Source: Aquirickettsiella gammari
GTDB taxonomy: Bacteria > Pseudomonadota > Gammaproteobacteria > Diplorickettsiales > Diplorickettsiaceae
Length of the DNA stretch: 64,000 nt
Direction of reading: 5' to 3'
Assembly: GCA_963701065.1 (NCBI GenBank)
Contig: OY969558.1
Coordinates: 1,357,955 to 1,421,954, forward strand
Both the position numbers and the translations under genes were made by a program. Each line of letters opens with the position of its first letter. The first letter of the stretch is position 1. Below the pieces are notes generated by a model that did not search any database, was not told the origin of the DNA, and worked only from the letters and a program-made list of their open reading frames with translations. This document shows, in pieces, positions 51,159 through 60,576 of the stretch.

Positions 51159-51887
51159 ATGACGGCAAAGGCGCTAAAGTATCGACGTGTTTTACTTAAG
51201 CTGAGTGGAGAAGCACTCCATGGAGAAGCCGCGCAAATATTAGATCCTGTGGTGCTTAGGCGCCTTGCGACTGAAATTGCCGAGGTTGCCGATTTAGGTG
51301 TGCAGATCGCTATCGTAATCGGCGGCGGTAATATTTTTCGCGGTGAAATTTTAGCACGCAGTGGTATTGATAGGATTACCGGTGATCAAATGGGTATGTT
51401 GGCGACCGTTATCAATGCGCTTGCTTTACAAGATTCTCTCGAGAAACATCAAAAAGTAGCTCGCATCATGTCGGCTATTCCTATCGCCGGCTTTGCCCCT
51501 CTTTTCGAACGGCGCAAAGCGATTCGCTATTTAGAAAAAGGATACCTCGTCATCTTGGCAGGAGGCACTGGAAATCCTTTAGTGAGTACAGATTCTGCAG
51601 CGAGTTTACGTGGTATCGAGATAGGTGCAGAATTATTACTCAAGGCGACGCATGTTGATGGAATATATAGCGCCGATCCAAAAAAAGATAAGCAAGCGAC
51701 CTTATATTCCTCGATAAGTTATGATAAAGCCTTAGCGCAAGAATTGGGTATTATGGATTTGGCAGCGTTTTCGCAATGTCGTGATCATGATTTACCGATA
51801 CTCGTGTTTAACATTAATTGTAAAAAAGCATTACTTGAAATTATGCAAGGTAAATCTAAAGGCACATTAGTGAGTAAGAGGAATTAA
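51159..51887 (+). CDS. pyrH: Uridylate kinase
   Basis: PyrH phosphorylates UMP to UDP. The 242-residue protein has VLLKLSGEALHGEAAQILDP and IVIGGGNIFRG, both typical of the bacterial UMP kinase fold, and THVDGIYSADPKKDK in the C-terminal third. frr follows after 3 bases. A 114-base gap separates it from tsf and contains a possible promoter. Confidence 0.97.
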   Translation: MTAKALKYRRVLLKLSGEALHGEAAQILDPVVLRRLATEIAEVADLGVQIAIVIGGGNIFRGEILARSGIDRITGDQMGMLATVINALALQDSLEKHQKVARIMSAIPIAGFAPLFERRKAIRYLEKGYLVILAGGTGNPLVSTDSAASLRGIEIGAELLLKATHVDGIYSADPKKDKQATLYSSISYDKALAQELGIMDLAAFSQCRDHDLPILVFNINCKKALLEIMQGKSKGTLVSKRN

Positions 51888-51890
51888 GCC

Positions 51891-52448
51891 ATGATAGGAA
51901 CAATAAAGTTAACAACTGATCAAGGTATGCAAAAGGCTTTGGTTGCGTTAAAAACAAACCTAGCTAAATTACGTACCGGTAGAGCACATCCTAGCCTATT
52001 AGAACAACTACGCGTTCCTCAATATGGTAAGGAAGTTGCTTTAAATCATGTGGCAAGTATTACTGTGGCGGATGCCAGAACTTTATTGGTAACGCCCTGG
52101 GATAAAACATCGATTCCGGTGATAGAAAAAGCAATTATTCAATCTAACTTAGGTTTGAATCCAGTGACAGCGGGAAATGTTATTCGAGTTCCTTTGGCCA
52201 TGTTAACGGAGGAACGAAGGCGCGATATGAGTAAATTAGTCAAGCAAGAAGCAGAAGATGCACGCGTGTCTATTCGTAATTATCGTCAAGATGCGAATCA
52301 TCAATGTAAAGAATTAGTTAAGAAGAAATTAATGACTGAAGATGAAGAACGTCGCGCTAAAGAAATAATCCAAAAAATGACCGACCAGGCTATCTCCGAA
52401 GTAGAAAAGATAGCAAAGACAAAAGAAGAAGAGTTAATGCAAGTCTAG
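51891..52448 (+). CDS. frr: Ribosome recycling factor
   Basis: RRF splits post-termination ribosomes with EF-G. The 185-residue, largely helical protein has LAKLRTGRAHPSLLEQLRVP near the start and TEERRRDMSKLVKQEAEDAR in the middle, both diagnostic. It is coupled to pyrH and precedes uppS by 20 bases. Confidence 0.97.
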   Translation: MIGTIKLTTDQGMQKALVALKTNLAKLRTGRAHPSLLEQLRVPQYGKEVALNHVASITVADARTLLVTPWDKTSIPVIEKAIIQSNLGLNPVTAGNVIRVPLAMLTEERRRDMSKLVKQEAEDARVSIRNYRQDANHQCKELVKKKLMTEDEERRAKEIIQKMTDQAISEVEKIAKTKEEELMQV

Positions 52449-52468
52449 TCTTATTCGCACTACTTCTT

Positions 52469-53221
52469 ATGTCAATCCCAGACAATTTTGATTCACTAAA
52501 ACGTCCGCGTCATATTGCCATTATTATGGATGGAAATGGTCGTTGGGCTAAACAACGCCATTTACCTCGCGTGTTAGGCCATCAAGAAGGCGTAAAAGCG
52601 GTTCGTAAAGTAATTAAAACCTGTGGCAAGATAGGGATCGAAGTGCTGACTTTGTTTGCTTTTAGTAGTGAAAATTGGCAGCGACCGGAGCAAGAAGTTA
52701 ATTATTTAATGTCACTGTTTCTTAATACCTTAAAAAGTGAAATAAGTAAATTGGCTAAGAATAATGTCCAATTAAAAATGATAGGCGCTCTAGGGCGCTT
52801 TAAACAACCCTTACGTGAATGGATTGATAAATCTCAGGCATTGACCGCTAAAAATACTGGTCTAAAGCTAGTTATTGCTGTTAATTACAGTGGTCAGTGG
52901 GACATTGTGCAGGCAGCGCAAAAAATATCATGTCAAGTAACAGCAGGCGAGCTTCAAGCAGAGACACTAACGCAAGATTTATTCGCCAGTTACTTAAGCT
53001 TAGCGGGGTTGCCTGCACCGGATCTATTAATTCGTACCAGCGGAGAATATCGAATTAGTAATTTTCTTTTATGGCAATTAGCTTATACTGAACTGTATTT
53101 TACTGAGACTTTATGGCCTGACTTCAACGAAGAAGAGTTCGATAAAGCCTTGCTCTTTTATGCAAAACGAGAACGGCGATTTGGCTTTACTAGCGAGCAA
53201 CTCACGGAAATAAATGCTTAA
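52469..53221 (+). CDS. uppS: Undecaprenyl diphosphate synthase
   Basis: This cis-prenyltransferase makes the C55 lipid carrier for the cell wall and LPS. The 250-residue protein has the catalytic HIAIIMDGNGRWAKQRHLPR and the C-terminal DLLIRTSGEYRISNFLLWQL. The ending overlaps cdsA by 8 bases. Confidence 0.97.
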   Translation: MSIPDNFDSLKRPRHIAIIMDGNGRWAKQRHLPRVLGHQEGVKAVRKVIKTCGKIGIEVLTLFAFSSENWQRPEQEVNYLMSLFLNTLKSEISKLAKNNVQLKMIGALGRFKQPLREWIDKSQALTAKNTGLKLVIAVNYSGQWDIVQAAQKISCQVTAGELQAETLTQDLFASYLSLAGLPAPDLLIRTSGEYRISNFLLWQLAYTELYFTETLWPDFNEEEFDKALLFYAKRERRFGFTSEQLTEINA

Positions 53222-54017
53222 ACTTAGAATTTTAACAGCACTGGTCCTAATTCCTTTAGTTATATTCGGAATTTTTTATTTGTCGTCCTTTTATTTTAGC
53301 GCGATAACGGCCTTTATTATGCTACTGGCTGCTTGGGAATGGTCACGCTTGAGTGATTGGAACGACTGGCAAAAAAGATTTTTATATGTAGCGGTGCAGG
53401 CAATCCTGCTCGGTTTGGCTTTCCCTTATTTAACCCAGGCATGGATAATCGAATTAGGTCTAGGTTTTTGGTTATTAATGACACTTTATCTAGTCTGGGC
53501 GCGTAGTCAGCCAAGATTACCGATGATTTCTTCTGCTGTCAGCGCCGGTTTGGGTTGGTTGATCATTACCTGGTGTTGGCTTGCTTTGCAAAAACTACAA
53601 TTGACGCCGTTTTATTTAATGTTTATGTTGTTGATTATTTGGTTAGCAGACACCGCCGCTTATGTGAGTGGCCGTCTCTGGGGAAAGCATTTATTAGCGC
53701 CGATACTAAGCCCAAAAAAAACTTGGGAGGGTTTTATTTTCGGCTTGGTATTTACTTTTTTTATCGCAATGCTGATTGTCTATTTTTTCAAGGGAATTAA
53801 ACCTAGTTTATGGCAAATCTGGCTACTGGTTTTATTGACAAGTTTAGCGGCCATGGTAGGTGACTTATTTGAGAGTCAATTAAAGAGATTACGCGGACTA
53901 AAGGATAGCGGCCAATTATTACCGGGTCATGGTGGAGTTTTAGATCGTATGGATAGTTTATTAGCGGCCGCACCGGTATTTTCGGGATCTTTATTATTGT
54001 TAGGTTTGGCGACATGA
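53214..54017 (+). CDS. cdsA: Phosphatidate cytidylyltransferase
   Basis: CdsA makes CDP-diacylglycerol, the precursor of all phospholipids here. The 267-residue membrane protein has several membrane segments and the signature SQLKRLRGLKDSGQLLPGHG followed by GVLDRMDSL near the C-terminus. The start overlaps uppS and the end overlaps dxr by 4 bases (ATGA), indicating coupled translation. Confidence 0.96.
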   Translation: MLKLRILTALVLIPLVIFGIFYLSSFYFSAITAFIMLLAAWEWSRLSDWNDWQKRFLYVAVQAILLGLAFPYLTQAWIIELGLGFWLLMTLYLVWARSQPRLPMISSAVSAGLGWLIITWCWLALQKLQLTPFYLMFMLLIIWLADTAAYVSGRLWGKHLLAPILSPKKTWEGFIFGLVFTFFIAMLIVYFFKGIKPSLWQIWLLVLLTSLAAMVGDLFESQLKRLRGLKDSGQLLPGHGGVLDRMDSLLAAAPVFSGSLLLLGLAT

Positions 54018-55243
54018 AATATTTAACTATTTTAGGGGCAACAGGCTCAATAGGTGTCCACACTTTAGATGTTATTGCAGCGCATCCAGAACGTTTTAAA
54101 GTTATTGCTTTAACAGCGCACCATAATATTGATTTATTGTTTCAACAATGTCTTAAATTTACACCCGCTTATGCCGTGTTGGGTTGTAAGAAATTGGCAG
54201 AAGATTTAACGCGACGTTTACGATCGGCCTCGTTAAAAACAGAGGTGTTATTTGGAACAGAGGCCTTGGTTTTTGTTGCCAGTCTTGAAAAGGTTAATAC
54301 CGTCATGGCCGCTATTGTCGGAGCAGCAGGTTTATTACCCACTTTGTCCGCTATCAAAGCTAAAAAGCAAGTATTACTAGCCAATAAAGAAGCCTTAGTC
54401 ATGGCCGGTTCACTCTTAATAGAAGAAGCACGGCGCGCACAAGTTACTTTATTACCCGTAGATAGTGAACATAATGCCATTTTTCAGTGTCTGCATGGTC
54501 AGTTTGAACTAGGTCGTGCGAGTAAACGCTTAAGCAAAATTATTTTGACCGCTTCAGGGGGTGCTTTACGTCATAAGCCTTTAGCACAATTGCAAGCAGC
54601 GACCCCTGCAGAGGCCTGTGCGCATCCTAATTGGAGCATGGGGCGCAAGATTAGTATTGATTCAGCTACGTTGATGAATAAAGGTTTTGAAGTCATCGAA
54701 GCTTATTTTTTGTTTGGATTGTCACTCGAACAAATTGAAGTGGTTTTACATCCACAAAGTATTGTCCATTCATTAGTAGAATACCTCGATGGTTCTATTT
54801 TGGCGCAGTTGGCGAGTCCTGACATGCGTATTCCTATCTCGTATGCATTGGCTTTTCCGCAACGAATTAATAATGCCGCTAGCTCGTTAGATTTATTAAA
54901 GATAGCACGGCTTGATTTTTTAGCCATTGATGAAAAACGTTATCCATCTCTTGCCTTGGCTTATAAAGCGCTACAGATAGGGGGTACGGCTACAACGATC
55001 CTCAATGCCGCTAATGAAATTGCTGTACAGGCTTTTTTGCAAGGTAAAATTTACTTTAGTGATATTGCAAGGCTTAATCAGGCAGTGTTGGAAAAAATTC
55101 ATTCACGACCGGCTTCAAATTTGGATGTTATATTGGAGGATGATAATTTAGCCCGTGAGATTGCTAAAGAGATGATTTTAAAGCACTATAGTACTTTGTT
55201 AGAAACAGATGGTATGATCGTGCCTGAATCAGCAATTCACTAG
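54014..55243 (+). CDS. dxr: 1-deoxy-D-xylulose 5-phosphate reductoisomerase
   Basis: Dxr makes MEP in the non-mevalonate isoprenoid pathway. The 409-residue protein has the NADPH motif ILGATGSIGVHTLDVI at the start, LPVDSEHNAIFQCLHG, and KISIDSATLMNKGFEVIEAY. In most gammaproteobacteria the next gene is rseP; here bamA starts 62 bases later, so rseP is missing from this position. Confidence 0.97.
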   Translation: MKYLTILGATGSIGVHTLDVIAAHPERFKVIALTAHHNIDLLFQQCLKFTPAYAVLGCKKLAEDLTRRLRSASLKTEVLFGTEALVFVASLEKVNTVMAAIVGAAGLLPTLSAIKAKKQVLLANKEALVMAGSLLIEEARRAQVTLLPVDSEHNAIFQCLHGQFELGRASKRLSKIILTASGGALRHKPLAQLQAATPAEACAHPNWSMGRKISIDSATLMNKGFEVIEAYFLFGLSLEQIEVVLHPQSIVHSLVEYLDGSILAQLASPDMRIPISYALAFPQRINNAASSLDLLKIARLDFLAIDEKRYPSLALAYKALQIGGTATTILNAANEIAVQAFLQGKIYFSDIARLNQAVLEKIHSRPASNLDVILEDDNLAREIAKEMILKHYSTLLETDGMIVPESAIH

Positions 55244-55305
55244 TCCTTTTACAAAATACCTTATTTTGTAGCAGTCTGTAAATTTTTGGCTAAAAAATAA
55301 TTACT

Positions 55306-57645
55306 ATGTTACGACTATTGTTTAAAAATTTTTTATTAGCATCTCTGTGGATCAATTTTTTATTGCCTGTAGTGGTGCAAGCTTTTCCGCTGAATCATAT
55401 TTATGTTGAAGGTTTACGTGGAATAAGTCGCGACACCGTTTTAAGTTATCTGCCGATTAAAGTAGGCCAATCGTTTGAATCCTCACAATCCTCATCCGTC
55501 ATCAATGCGCTGTATGCAACCGGATTTTTTAGTAATGTCAGTTTAGAGGAACGAGGCAATGCATTGATCATAAAAGTGGTTGAACGAGCCACCATTAGCC
55601 AAGTGGATATTAGCGGCAACAAAGAAATCCCTAAAGATAAGTTAAAAAAAATAGTCAAAAAAATAGGTTTAGTGCGCGGACGCCTATTTGATAAAGCGAC
55701 CTTAGATCGTTTTGTAGCGCAACTTCGTACCCAATATGACAATATGGGAAAATATTCAGCGCACATAACACCGATAGTCACACCACAATCCAACAATAGA
55801 GTGTCTGTTCGTGTTGAGATCTCAGAGGGCCTCACTGTGGAGGTTGCCGATATTTCAATTGTGGGTAATCATGCTTTTAGTGAGCGCAAGTTGCGTTCGG
55901 CATTACCACTGGGCGTACATCATTTTTGGTCTGTTTTCACCAGTAGTGCTCAATATAACCAGGATCGATTAACGGCTAGTTTAGAAGCCTTGCAGTCATA
56001 TTATTTAAATCGCGGTTATCTTAAATTCAAAATAGACTCTACTCAGGTCACCTTAACGCCGGATAGAAAGACCGCCTATCTTATTATCCACGTCACGGAA
56101 GGTCCTCTGTATAAAATCAGCACTTACCAACTCAGCGGACGTTTAATAGTAGCTCAGGCCAAATTAGAAAAAGTGCTCGGATCCCTGCGTGGTGGCCAGC
56201 CTTTTTCCCGTGAAAAAGTGTTAGAGGTTGAACAAGGGATTAAGAAAGAATTAGGTGATTTTGGTTATATCTTTGCTACCGTTAATACCTTACCCGATGT
56301 CGATGAGAAAAATAAAACCGTCGCCTTAACCTTCTACGTTGATCCCGGTAATCGTGTTTATGTTCGGCATATTAATATCTCCGGTAATTTAAAAACCCAG
56401 GATGAAGTGTTTCGTCGTCTCTTTCGGCAACAAGAAGGAAGTCTGCTCTCAGAATCGGATATCAAGGATTCGCTAAGACAGCTTAGTTTGACCGGTTTTC
56501 TTGAAGGAGAGCCACAGCTAACGCCGATACCTATCGAAGGTTACACAGATCAGGTCGATCTTGATCTCATGCTAAATGAAGCGCATGCAGCGCAAGCTTT
56601 GTTTAGTTTAGGTTATGGTACCAATGGCGCTGTGTTTGGTGCTTCACTTAATCAAAATAATGTCTTTGGTACCGGTAACCAATTAGGTCTGAATTTTAAC
56701 AAAACCCGTGCCGCCACTATCTATAGTATTAGTTATAATAACCCTTACTACACATTGAACGGGGTTCAACGGGGTTACGATATTTTTTATCAACGGGCTA
56801 CACCGAGTGATCTGAATACGACAACCTATAGTACCAATACCTATGGGGCTGATCTCCATTACAGTATCCCCTTTGATGAACGAGGCGATACCTTACAACT
56901 TTCGGGTGGCTTACAAAGATTACAACTTAATTTACCAATTACTAGCCAGCAATCTATCGAAGTACAGAATTTTGTATCGCAACACGGCACACAATTTAAC
57001 CAATTTTTATTTACCATCGGTTGGTCACGAAATAGCTTAGATCAATTAGTCTTTCCTAAGGACGGAATTTATCAAAATGCGAATGTGCAGCTTGCCTTAC
57101 CGGTAGGGGGGCAGCCTTTAGACTATTACAAAGCATCTTATACCGGTTTGGATTTTCTCCCATTAACGCATAATTTTATCATGCAGAGTCGTTTAAGTTT
57201 AGGTTATGGTAATGGCTTTGCTTCTACGCGCGGCCTTCCTTTCTTTAGCAACTATTATGCGGGTGGAATTGGCACCGATGGACAGGTTAGGGGTTATCAA
57301 ATAAGCTCTTTAGGGCCCAGAGACAGTAATGGTTACCCGTTAGGGGGTAATGTTATGACGGTAGGTAGTTTGGCGTTGATTGTACCGAGTCCACTGCCGG
57401 CTAGCGTAAGAACCAGTTTATTTGTTGATGCGGGTAATACTTATTCCACTTTAGGTGTCACCCAACCGGGTAATCCGAAAGGTGGAACGAGCCCTGGACC
57501 TATACGTTACTCAGCCGGAGTAAATGTAGATTGGCGAGTTCCGGTTTTTAATGTAACATTGAGCTTTAGTGTGGCGAAAGCTATTAATCCTAGACCCGGT
57601 GACCAAATCCAAGTTTTCCAATTTAACATAGGGACTGGTTTCTAA
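55306..57645 (+). CDS. bamA: Outer membrane protein assembly factor BamA
   Basis: BamA inserts beta-barrel proteins into the outer membrane. The 779-residue protein has a signal peptide (residues 1 to about 25), five POTRA domains (for example INALYATGFFSNVSLEERGN in the first) and a 16-strand barrel, in which GQVRGYQ is the L6 motif (usually VRGF) and the C-terminus ends in F (FNIGTGF). It begins 62 bases after dxr, without rseP between them, and is followed by skp. Confidence 0.97.
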   Translation: MLRLLFKNFLLASLWINFLLPVVVQAFPLNHIYVEGLRGISRDTVLSYLPIKVGQSFESSQSSSVINALYATGFFSNVSLEERGNALIIKVVERATISQVDISGNKEIPKDKLKKIVKKIGLVRGRLFDKATLDRFVAQLRTQYDNMGKYSAHITPIVTPQSNNRVSVRVEISEGLTVEVADISIVGNHAFSERKLRSALPLGVHHFWSVFTSSAQYNQDRLTASLEALQSYYLNRGYLKFKIDSTQVTLTPDRKTAYLIIHVTEGPLYKISTYQLSGRLIVAQAKLEKVLGSLRGGQPFSREKVLEVEQGIKKELGDFGYIFATVNTLPDVDEKNKTVALTFYVDPGNRVYVRHINISGNLKTQDEVFRRLFRQQEGSLLSESDIKDSLRQLSLTGFLEGEPQLTPIPIEGYTDQVDLDLMLNEAHAAQALFSLGYGTNGAVFGASLNQNNVFGTGNQLGLNFNKTRAATIYSISYNNPYYTLNGVQRGYDIFYQRATPSDLNTTTYSTNTYGADLHYSIPFDERGDTLQLSGGLQRLQLNLPITSQQSIEVQNFVSQHGTQFNQFLFTIGWSRNSLDQLVFPKDGIYQNANVQLALPVGGQPLDYYKASYTGLDFLPLTHNFIMQSRLSLGYGNGFASTRGLPFFSNYYAGGIGTDGQVRGYQISSLGPRDSNGYPLGGNVMTVGSLALIVPSPLPASVRTSLFVDAGNTYSTLGVTQPGNPKGGTSPGPIRYSAGVNVDWRVPVFNVTLSFSVAKAINPRPGDQIQVFQFNIGTGF

Positions 57646-57672
57646 CTTAAGCTTTAATTTAAGGAGCTAATA

Positions 57673-58182
57673 ATGAACAAGGTTTGCTTAGTATCTATTG
57701 TATCGTTAATTGCGGGTATATTGACTCTCCCTACGCATGCAGAGGGTTTAAAATTAGCGGTGGTCGATATGCAGTTGGTGTTACAAAAAGCGCCACAAAT
57801 TGCCAAGATAAATGACACCTTAACCAAACAGTTTAAAGGGCGGCAAGATAGCATCCTTCAATTGCAGAATCAATTAAAAGACGAGACCAATAATTTAGAA
57901 AAAAATGCAGCGGTTATGACCACAGAAGACCGTAATAAATTAGAAAAGAAAGTGATGACGGATCGTAATAATGAGCGAACGATGATAGCTTCCTTTCAAA
58001 AGGATTTGTCCAAACAACAAAGTGAATCATTGCATGGCTTTAGTCAGCAATTAGAGGGTGTTATGAAAAAATTAGCGGCGCAATCCGGTTATGACCTTGT
58101 CATTCAAAAGGGAAGTACCTTGTACGCTAAAAATGATCTTGATATCACCCAACAGGTTTTAGATGCTTTGAAAAGAGCTTAG
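57673..58182 (+). CDS. skp: Periplasmic chaperone Skp (OmpH family)
   Basis: Skp guides unfolded outer membrane proteins through the periplasm. The 169-residue protein has a signal peptide (MNKVCLVSIVSLIAGILTL, cleaved near THAEG), the family beginning LKLAVVDMQLVLQKAPQI, and a long coiled-coil tentacle region. It lies between bamA and lpxD, its usual position. AAGGAG precedes the ATG. Confidence 0.92.
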   Translation: MNKVCLVSIVSLIAGILTLPTHAEGLKLAVVDMQLVLQKAPQIAKINDTLTKQFKGRQDSILQLQNQLKDETNNLEKNAAVMTTEDRNKLEKKVMTDRNNERTMIASFQKDLSKQQSESLHGFSQQLEGVMKKLAAQSGYDLVIQKGSTLYAKNDLDITQQVLDALKRA

Positions 58183-58226
58183 AAAGCGAGTGCTTAAATA
58201 GCTTTTTCATAAAGCGTAGAGTAGAT

Positions 58227-59258
58227 ATGCCGCAGCGTCGTTATTCATTAGAAGAGATCGCCGACTTGATCGATGCTGATTTGAAAGGCGATCCAGCGTG
58301 TTCGATTGATGGCATTATGGCATTACAAAGTGCACAATCTGGCCAAATTTCGTTCTTAGATAACAAGCGTTATCTTAAATATCTTGCCGCTGCTAAGGCA
58401 TCGGCGGTTATTTTACGTGCAGAATATTTAAAATATGCACCGAGTAATGCCTTAGTCGTGGCGGATCCTTATCTTGCTTTTGCTAAAGTAGCGAAGCTAT
58501 TTGAGCGACTGCCGCAAGTGGCGCCGGGAATACATCCAACGGCTATCATTGGCGATCATTGTCAAATCCATCCGAGTGTCAGTATAGCTCCCTATGTTGT
58601 TATAGGGGCAAAATCACGTTTGGATGAAGGCGTCGTTGTCGATGCGGCTTGCATCATTGGAGAAAATGTCATCGTCGGGGCTGATAGTCATTTAGCGCCA
58701 CATGTTAGTTTGTGTCGAGATACTATCATTGGAAAACGCGTGATTATCCATAATGGTAGTGTTATCGGTAGTGATGGCTTTGGTTTAGCCAAAGAAAATG
58801 AGCGTTGGGTCAAGATTCCTCAGTTAGGTAAAGTGCAAATAGGTAATGATGTAGAAATTGGCGCTAATGTCAGTATCGATCGCGGTGCTTTAGATGATAC
58901 CGTCATTGATGACGGGGTAAAATTAGATAATCAGATACAGATAGGGCATAACGTTCACATTGCGGCTAATACAGCGATTGCAGGATGCACCGGTATTGCC
59001 GGTAGTACCCGTATTGGTAAAAATTGTATGATTGGTGGCGGCGTGTGTATTAACGGGCACATTGAAATAGTGGATGGTGTTTATATTACCGGGATGTCCA
59101 GTGTCGTGCATTCTATTCGTCGATCCGGTATTTATTCTTCTACCCATTCCGTACAACCACAACGAGAATGGCAAAAAAATAGCGTCAGGTTTCGTCAACT
59201 GGATAATATGGTTAAAAGATTACGAAAAATTGAAGCATTATTTAATATAAAACGATAA
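58227..59258 (+). CDS. lpxD: UDP-3-O-acylglucosamine N-acyltransferase
   Basis: LpxD adds the second acyl chain in lipid A synthesis. The 343-residue protein has the N-terminal uridine-binding domain (SLEEIADLIDADLKGDP; SGQISFLDNKRYLKYL) and a left-handed hexapeptide beta-helix (for example IGSDGFGLAKENERWVKIPQ, with the active-site histidine in QIQIGHNVHIAANTAIAG). A 95-base AT-rich gap with a possible promoter follows before fabZ. Confidence 0.97.
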   Translation: MPQRRYSLEEIADLIDADLKGDPACSIDGIMALQSAQSGQISFLDNKRYLKYLAAAKASAVILRAEYLKYAPSNALVVADPYLAFAKVAKLFERLPQVAPGIHPTAIIGDHCQIHPSVSIAPYVVIGAKSRLDEGVVVDAACIIGENVIVGADSHLAPHVSLCRDTIIGKRVIIHNGSVIGSDGFGLAKENERWVKIPQLGKVQIGNDVEIGANVSIDRGALDDTVIDDGVKLDNQIQIGHNVHIAANTAIAGCTGIAGSTRIGKNCMIGGGVCINGHIEIVDGVYITGMSSVVHSIRRSGIYSSTHSVQPQREWQKNSVRFRQLDNMVKRLRKIEALFNIKR

Positions 59259-59353
59259 TAAGTCGAGAAAAAGTACTATTGCAAAAATTTTACCGCGAAA
59301 TTCCTATTTAAAAAAAATTTAATAGAAAAAAACAGTAACCCTAGGTAAGCATT

Positions 59354-59800
59354 ATGAACGACACGATGGATATTCAAGAGATACTCACTTATTTACCCCA
59401 ACGCTATCCTATTTTAATGATCGATAAAGTGATTAAAATAGTGCCAGGCAAGTCAATTATTGCATTGAAAAATGTCACCGTGAATGAACCTTATTTTTTA
59501 GGTCATTTCCCCGGCAAACCGATTATGCCCGGGGTGCTTATTTTAGAAGCCATGGCGCAAGCGACCGGGATACTCGCTTTACACGCCAACAGAGAGCGTA
59601 GTAAAGAAGGTTTTTTATACCTTTTTGCCGGTATTGATAAGGCGCGTTTTAAAAGGCCGGTTGTTCCTGGTGATCAATTATATATCGAAGCGGAAGTACT
59701 GAAGGTTAAAGGAAATATTTGGAAATGTAAGGTCAATGCAAAGGTAGAAAATGAATTGGTTTGTGAGGCGGAACTCATGGGTGCCGGGAGAAGATCCTGA
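59354..59800 (+). CDS. fabZ: 3-hydroxyacyl-ACP dehydratase FabZ
   Basis: FabZ dehydrates 3-hydroxyacyl-ACP in fatty acid synthesis. The 148-residue hotdog-fold protein has LPQRYPILMIDKV, the catalytic GHFPGKPIMPGVLILEAMAQ with the histidine and glutamate, and FKRPVVPGDQL. lpxA begins 2 bases after its stop. Confidence 0.98.
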   Translation: MNDTMDIQEILTYLPQRYPILMIDKVIKIVPGKSIIALKNVTVNEPYFLGHFPGKPIMPGVLILEAMAQATGILALHANRERSKEGFLYLFAGIDKARFKRPVVPGDQLYIEAEVLKVKGNIWKCKVNAKVENELVCEAELMGAGRRS

Positions 59801-59802
59801 TT

Positions 59803-60576
59803 ATGATAGATGCTTTGGCCATTATTGATCCGAATGCTAAGTTGAGTGCCAATGTGAGTGTGGGGCCTTGGACTATTATTGGACCTGAGGTTGAAATAGG
59901 CCCGGGAACGATTATAGGATCACATGTTGTATTAAAAGGTCCGACGCGCTTAGGTGCGCATAATAAAATTTATCCTTTTTCTTCAGTAGGTGATGATCCA
60001 CAAGATAAAAAATATCAAGGGGAAAAAACCTATCTTGAAATTGGCGATCATAATGTGATTCGTGAGTATTGCACGATTAATCGCGGTACGACACAAGATA
60101 AAGGATTGACCAAAGTGGGTAGCCACAATCTGTTTATGGTCGCTACCCATATTGCACACGATTGTGTGATCGGCAATCATTGTATTTTTGTCAATAATGT
60201 GGCGTTAGCGGGCCATGTTACAATAGGGGATTATGCCATCTTAGGTGCTTATAGTGCGGTTCATCAATTTTGTCAGATAGGTGATCACAGTTTTATTGCC
60301 GCCTCCAGCATGGTAAGGCAAAATGTTTTACCTTATATTCTGGTAGAAGGCGGACATGACGCGAGGGCTTGTGGTCTTAATAAAGAAGGCTTAAGAAGAA
60401 ATGGTTTTACCGACGAAGCGATGAGTGCTTTGCGTGCTGCTTATAAACTCATTTTTCGTAAAAATTTAACCGTTGAACAAGCCTTAGAAGAATTAAAGCC
60501 CTTGATCTCCGATTATCTGCCGGTAAGATTAATGGCAACCGCACTTAAAAATTCTGATCGTGGCATCATACGTTAA
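59803..60576 (+). CDS. lpxA: UDP-N-acetylglucosamine O-acyltransferase
   Basis: LpxA makes the first acylation in lipid A synthesis. The 257-residue protein is a hexapeptide beta-helix with REYCTINRGTTQD, NLFMVATHIAHDCVIGNHCI containing the catalytic histidine, and HQFCQIGDHSFIAASSMV. It overlaps lpxB by 17 bases. Confidence 0.98.
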   Translation: MIDALAIIDPNAKLSANVSVGPWTIIGPEVEIGPGTIIGSHVVLKGPTRLGAHNKIYPFSSVGDDPQDKKYQGEKTYLEIGDHNVIREYCTINRGTTQDKGLTKVGSHNLFMVATHIAHDCVIGNHCIFVNNVALAGHVTIGDYAILGAYSAVHQFCQIGDHSFIAASSMVRQNVLPYILVEGGHDARACGLNKEGLRRNGFTDEAMSALRAAYKLIFRKNLTVEQALEELKPLISDYLPVRLMATALKNSDRGIIR

